In this document: positions 4,763-6,749 of the stretch, piece by piece
Numbering within the stretch: position 1 is the stretch's first letter
How the letters are laid out: every line of letters begins with the position of its first letter
Source of the DNA: Nitrososphaerota archaeon
GTDB lineage: Archaea; Thermoproteota; Nitrososphaeria_A; Caldarchaeales; Wolframiiraptoraceae
Length of the DNA stretch: 6,749 nucleotides
Direction of reading: 5' to 3'
Assembly: GCA_021157985.1 (NCBI GenBank)
Contig: JAGGVM010000040.1
Span: 1-6,749, forward strand
The notes under the pieces: model-generated
What the model was told of the DNA's origin: nothing
The model's input: the letters and a program-made list of their open reading frames with translations, nothing else
Databases searched by the model: none
Translations under genes and position numbers: made by a program

Positions 4763-5458
4763 TTAGCTCTCTAGTTTCTCGACCGCCCGGCTGTAGATTT
4801 GGGAGATTCCATAAACGTCTTCTATCTCTAGGTCTAGGTCGAGGAATTTTGTCAGCGCTTCTATACCTCTTTTGGCTGCATGATAGTCGGGGGTCGCCTC
4901 GCCGGCCTCGATCAGCAGAGAGAGGTTATCTAATCCGAGTTCCCCGGCCATTAGTATTAGCAGCCCAGCCGCGCCTATTATCTGACCTTCATATGGAACA
5001 GCGTCGATCTTTTCTAATGCTTTCTTTATCTGGGCGTCGCTCGTCGAGGACAAGTATATCGTTCTAACTTGGTTGACCGATTCTTTTCCATATCCGCCGA
5101 GAGTTAGGATGAAGTCTGCTCCGAGGTTTAATCCGACGTCAAGCACTTTCTCGCAGAACTCGTGTTGACCGTAATACGTTGAGGGCTGAGCGTTCCCGTA
5201 GAGGAGCAGCAGGGGGCGGGGCTTCTCAACAAAGTATATGTCCGCAAAGTAGGGGATGAGCCTGCCATTCTTGACGAAGCCGACTGAGGGAAAGAAGGGG
5301 GAATAAAGTCTGCACACGCGTTTTCCGCCCAATTTCTCGATTAGGTAGGCTACCACCACCTTGGCCACTAAGCCGACTCCGGGCAGCCCCTCGATCAAGA
5401 CCGCTCCGGGCGCTTTGAACGACTCGTAACCCGGTTCGAAGACCAGCTGCGTCTCCAT
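4763..5458 (-). CDS. PAC2 family protein (proteasome assembly chaperone-like)
   Basis: A 231-residue cytosolic protein of the PAC2 family (COG2047/COG1938 type), related to eukaryotic proteasome assembly chaperones; the archaeal function is not firmly established. Motifs in order: LIEGLPGVGLVAKVVVAYLIEKL (about 21-43), which is the typical G-x-G-x-VG start followed by a helix; a LLLLYGNAQPS strand and loop (about 82-92); ILTLGGYGKE (about 117-126); then VPYEGQIIGAAGLLI (154-168), resembling the G-x-I-x-G-x-x-GLL block; and a C-terminal LLIEAGEATPDYHAAKRGIEAL with the conserved acidic/D-x-x-AA features. There is no membrane segment. The start is ATG 5458; no Shine-Dalgarno precedes it, and a TATA-like box lies about 34 nt upstream. 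It lies 62 nt downstream of adenine deaminase and 11 nt upstream of aIF6, so it probably leads a PAC2-aIF6 transcript. Confidence 0.92.
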   Translation of the reverse strand: METQLVFEPGYESFKAPGAVLIEGLPGVGLVAKVVVAYLIEKLGGKRVCRLYSPFFPSVGFVKNGRLIPYFADIYFVEKPRPLLLLYGNAQPSTYYGQHEFCEKVLDVGLNLGADFILTLGGYGKESVNQVRTIYLSSTSDAQIKKALEKIDAVPYEGQIIGAAGLLILMAGELGLDNLSLLIEAGEATPDYHAAKRGIEALTKFLDLDLEIEDVYGISQIYSRAVEKLES

Positions 5459-5488
5459 TTGGTTCTCTAATATCGGGGAGGAGAGACT

Positions 5489-5501
5489 CTATTTAGTTTT
5501 T
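5489..5501 (-). promoter_or_regulatory. TATA-like box for the PAC2-aIF6 unit
   Basis: On the - strand AAAAACTAAATAG has its CTAAATAG core centred about 34 nt before the PAC2 ATG. This predicts a leader of roughly 8 nt, consistent with the lack of a Shine-Dalgarno sequence (the leader region is pyrimidine-rich). It lies in the 62-nt gap after adenine deaminase, which suggests PAC2-aIF6 can be transcribed independently of it. Confidence 0.45.
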
Positions 5502-5520
5502 CTCGACGGCTTGGCGCCGG

Positions 5521-6749
5521 TCATTCTTCAGCGAATAGGCTGACTGGTTTCTGAGCGATGACGTCGAATAACCCTTTATCGGTTATCTTTGCTGCCGGAA
5601 TCACGGGCAGGGCCAGGAAGAACAGCGGAGGAGCATACGGGTGATCCCTTAACCCGATCTCCCTCAAAGCCTCCCTAACCTTTCTGAATTTCTCCGCTAC
5701 TGCTTCTAGAGGCTCCTCCGACATAAGTCCCGCGACAGGAAGCTCTATCGACGCCAACACCTTGCCTCCATCCACTACCACTACACCTCCTTGAACCTTC
5801 ACCAAATAGTTCGCGGCCACCGCCATATCGTCGAGATCTCTCCCTAAAACGACTAGGTTATGCGAGTCATGCGACACCGTCGAAGCAGCCGCTCCCCTCT
5901 CCGGCCCCAACCCCTTAATGAAGCCTTTTCCAATGTTCCCCGACCGGCCGTGCCGCTCAATCACCGCTATCGTCGCCAGATCTCCGGGATCCACGTATCC
6001 ATCTCTGACTTCGAGTTCCTCGACCCCGAAACGCGTTATCAAGGATTGGGCAAACGCCGCGCCTCCTCTGAGCTCTGAGGGAAGCTCGGGAAACTCGATC
6101 ACCCTGACTTTCACCCTGTTTTTGCCGGAGGGGGCTTTCACCTTGAAATCATCCGCCGAGAGGCTTCTGGCCTTAACTGTTTTCTTAGCGTCTTCAGGGA
6201 AGAACAACTTGGGAATGGGGGCGACGAGCTTGCCGTCCTGGGCGACCAACACTCCATCCGCGAACACGTACTTCACCTCGAAGCTCTCTAAATTCTTCAA
6301 GAGCACTATGTCCGCGAGCTTTCCAGGGGATAAGGTCCCACGATCGTATAGCCTAAGATGTATGGCCGGATAGAGGGATGCCGCTCGGATGGCGTTCACC
6401 GGGTCAAGACCCGCCTCTATGAATTTTCTTACGACATGGTCGAGGTGGCCGTCTCGCTGGAGATTATCTGGGAGGACGTCGTCGGTTACGAGGAGATACC
6501 CGATCGGGTTGGGGAGAGACTTCAACCCGTTTACGAATTCCGCTGGGTCAAGGACATACGGTGCTCTCAGCTTTATCAGCATCCCTAGCCTCAGCTTTTC
6601 CAAGGCATCCTCGAAGACTATGTTCTCGTGATCGGCTTCCATCCCCGCCGCTATATACGCGTTCAGATCCAGGCCCTTCAAGAAGACGTGTCCATCGATT
6701 ACCACGTTCCTCCTCCTACCAACCTTCACGATGTCGATTATCCGGGGAT
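5521..6749 (-). CDS. ade: Adenine deaminase, C-terminal two-thirds; 5' end outside window
   Basis: Hydrolyses adenine to hypoxanthine and ammonia in purine salvage; a metal-dependent amidohydrolase-superfamily enzyme of the cytosol. The frame is open to the right edge. The GTG at 6729 is internal, since the frame continues upstream without a stop and the family's N-terminal part, including the HxH metal motif, is missing (about 150-200 residues, judging from a usual length of 550-600). Numbering from 6729, visible landmarks are IDGH (11-14), GLDLNAYIAAGMEADHE (19-35), VTDD (81-84, the metal-site aspartate region), GHLDHVV (94-100) and a GTLSPGKLADIVLL segment (131-144). The family's C-terminal domain follows, with VIERHGRSGNIGKGF (256-270), ASTVSHDSHN (282-291), PVAGLMSEEP (331-340) and a terminal SLF motif. 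All expected blocks are present, so the gene looks intact. It ends 62 nt before the PAC2 gene. Confidence 0.94.
   Translation of the reverse strand, partial: PRIIDIVKVGRRRNVVIDGHVFLKGLDLNAYIAAGMEADHENIVFEDALEKLRLGMLIKLRAPYVLDPAEFVNGLKSLPNPIGYLLVTDDVLPDNLQRDGHLDHVVRKFIEAGLDPVNAIRAASLYPAIHLRLYDRGTLSPGKLADIVLLKNLESFEVKYVFADGVLVAQDGKLVAPIPKLFFPEDAKKTVKARSLSADDFKVKAPSGKNRVKVRVIEFPELPSELRGGAAFAQSLITRFGVEELEVRDGYVDPGDLATIAVIERHGRSGNIGKGFIKGLGPERGAAASTVSHDSHNLVVLGRDLDDMAVAANYLVKVQGGVVVVDGGKVLASIELPVAGLMSEEPLEAVAEKFRKVREALREIGLRDHPYAPPLFFLALPVIPAAKITDKGLFDVIAQKPVSLFAEE

Noticed and set aside
5507..5519. CGGC-TTGGC-GCCG hairpin just after the adenine deaminase stop as a terminator
   Set aside because: The stem is only 4 bp and in the deaminase transcript it is followed by A-rich, not U-rich, sequence.
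5918..6373. 151-residue + strand frame opposite adenine deaminase
   Set aside because: Proline/serine-rich antisense shadow of a conserved enzyme gene; no start signals.

Overview
The window looks like chromosomal DNA of a thermophilic archaeon. The evidence is gene content: deoxyhypusine synthase, aIF6, a DUF424 protein, a PAC2-family protein and an archaeal HTH regulator of the COG1709 type. Other signs are very tight gene packing, AGA/AGG-rich arginine codons, and TATA-like boxes about 24-34 nt upstream of several start codons, as in leaderless or short-leader archaeal genes. A TACK-lineage thermophile (Korarchaeota- or Crenarchaeota-like) is my best guess, but the sequence alone does not fix the lineage.

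Layout. From 1 to 1964 the + strand carries the C-terminal part of a UPF0182 (COG1615) membrane protein, cut by the left edge. It is followed 45 nt later by a small protein with two membrane segments and an Hsp20/alpha-crystallin-like domain. From 1971 to 3653 the - strand carries a COG1709-type HTH regulator and, downstream of it, deoxyhypusine synthase (dys). A 91-bp divergent intergenic region (3654-3744) separates the regulator from a + strand DUF424 gene (3745-4053). That gene converges on and overlaps by 4 bp the - strand aIF6 gene (4050-4751). Upstream of aIF6 on the same strand are a PAC2-family gene (4763-5458) and adenine deaminase (5521 to the right edge, N-terminus missing). aIF6 and PAC2 are 11 nt apart and are very likely one transcript.

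How the genes fit together. Dys makes the hypusine precursor on aIF5A. aIF6 acts on the large ribosomal subunit. DUF424 is a conserved archaeal family of unknown function that here faces aIF6. PAC2-like proteins resemble proteasome assembly chaperones. The middle of the window is therefore a translation and protein-quality neighbourhood, with a transcription factor whose stop codon lies inside the putative dys promoter. Adenine deaminase is purine salvage.

I see no mobile element, CRISPR array, tRNA or rRNA, and no gene-free stretch over 100 bp. This is mostly an ordinary core-genome region. The points most worth a second look are the membrane-tethered Hsp20-like protein, the inverted repeats at the regulator-linked promoters, and the unrecognised C-terminal segment of the UPF0182 protein.
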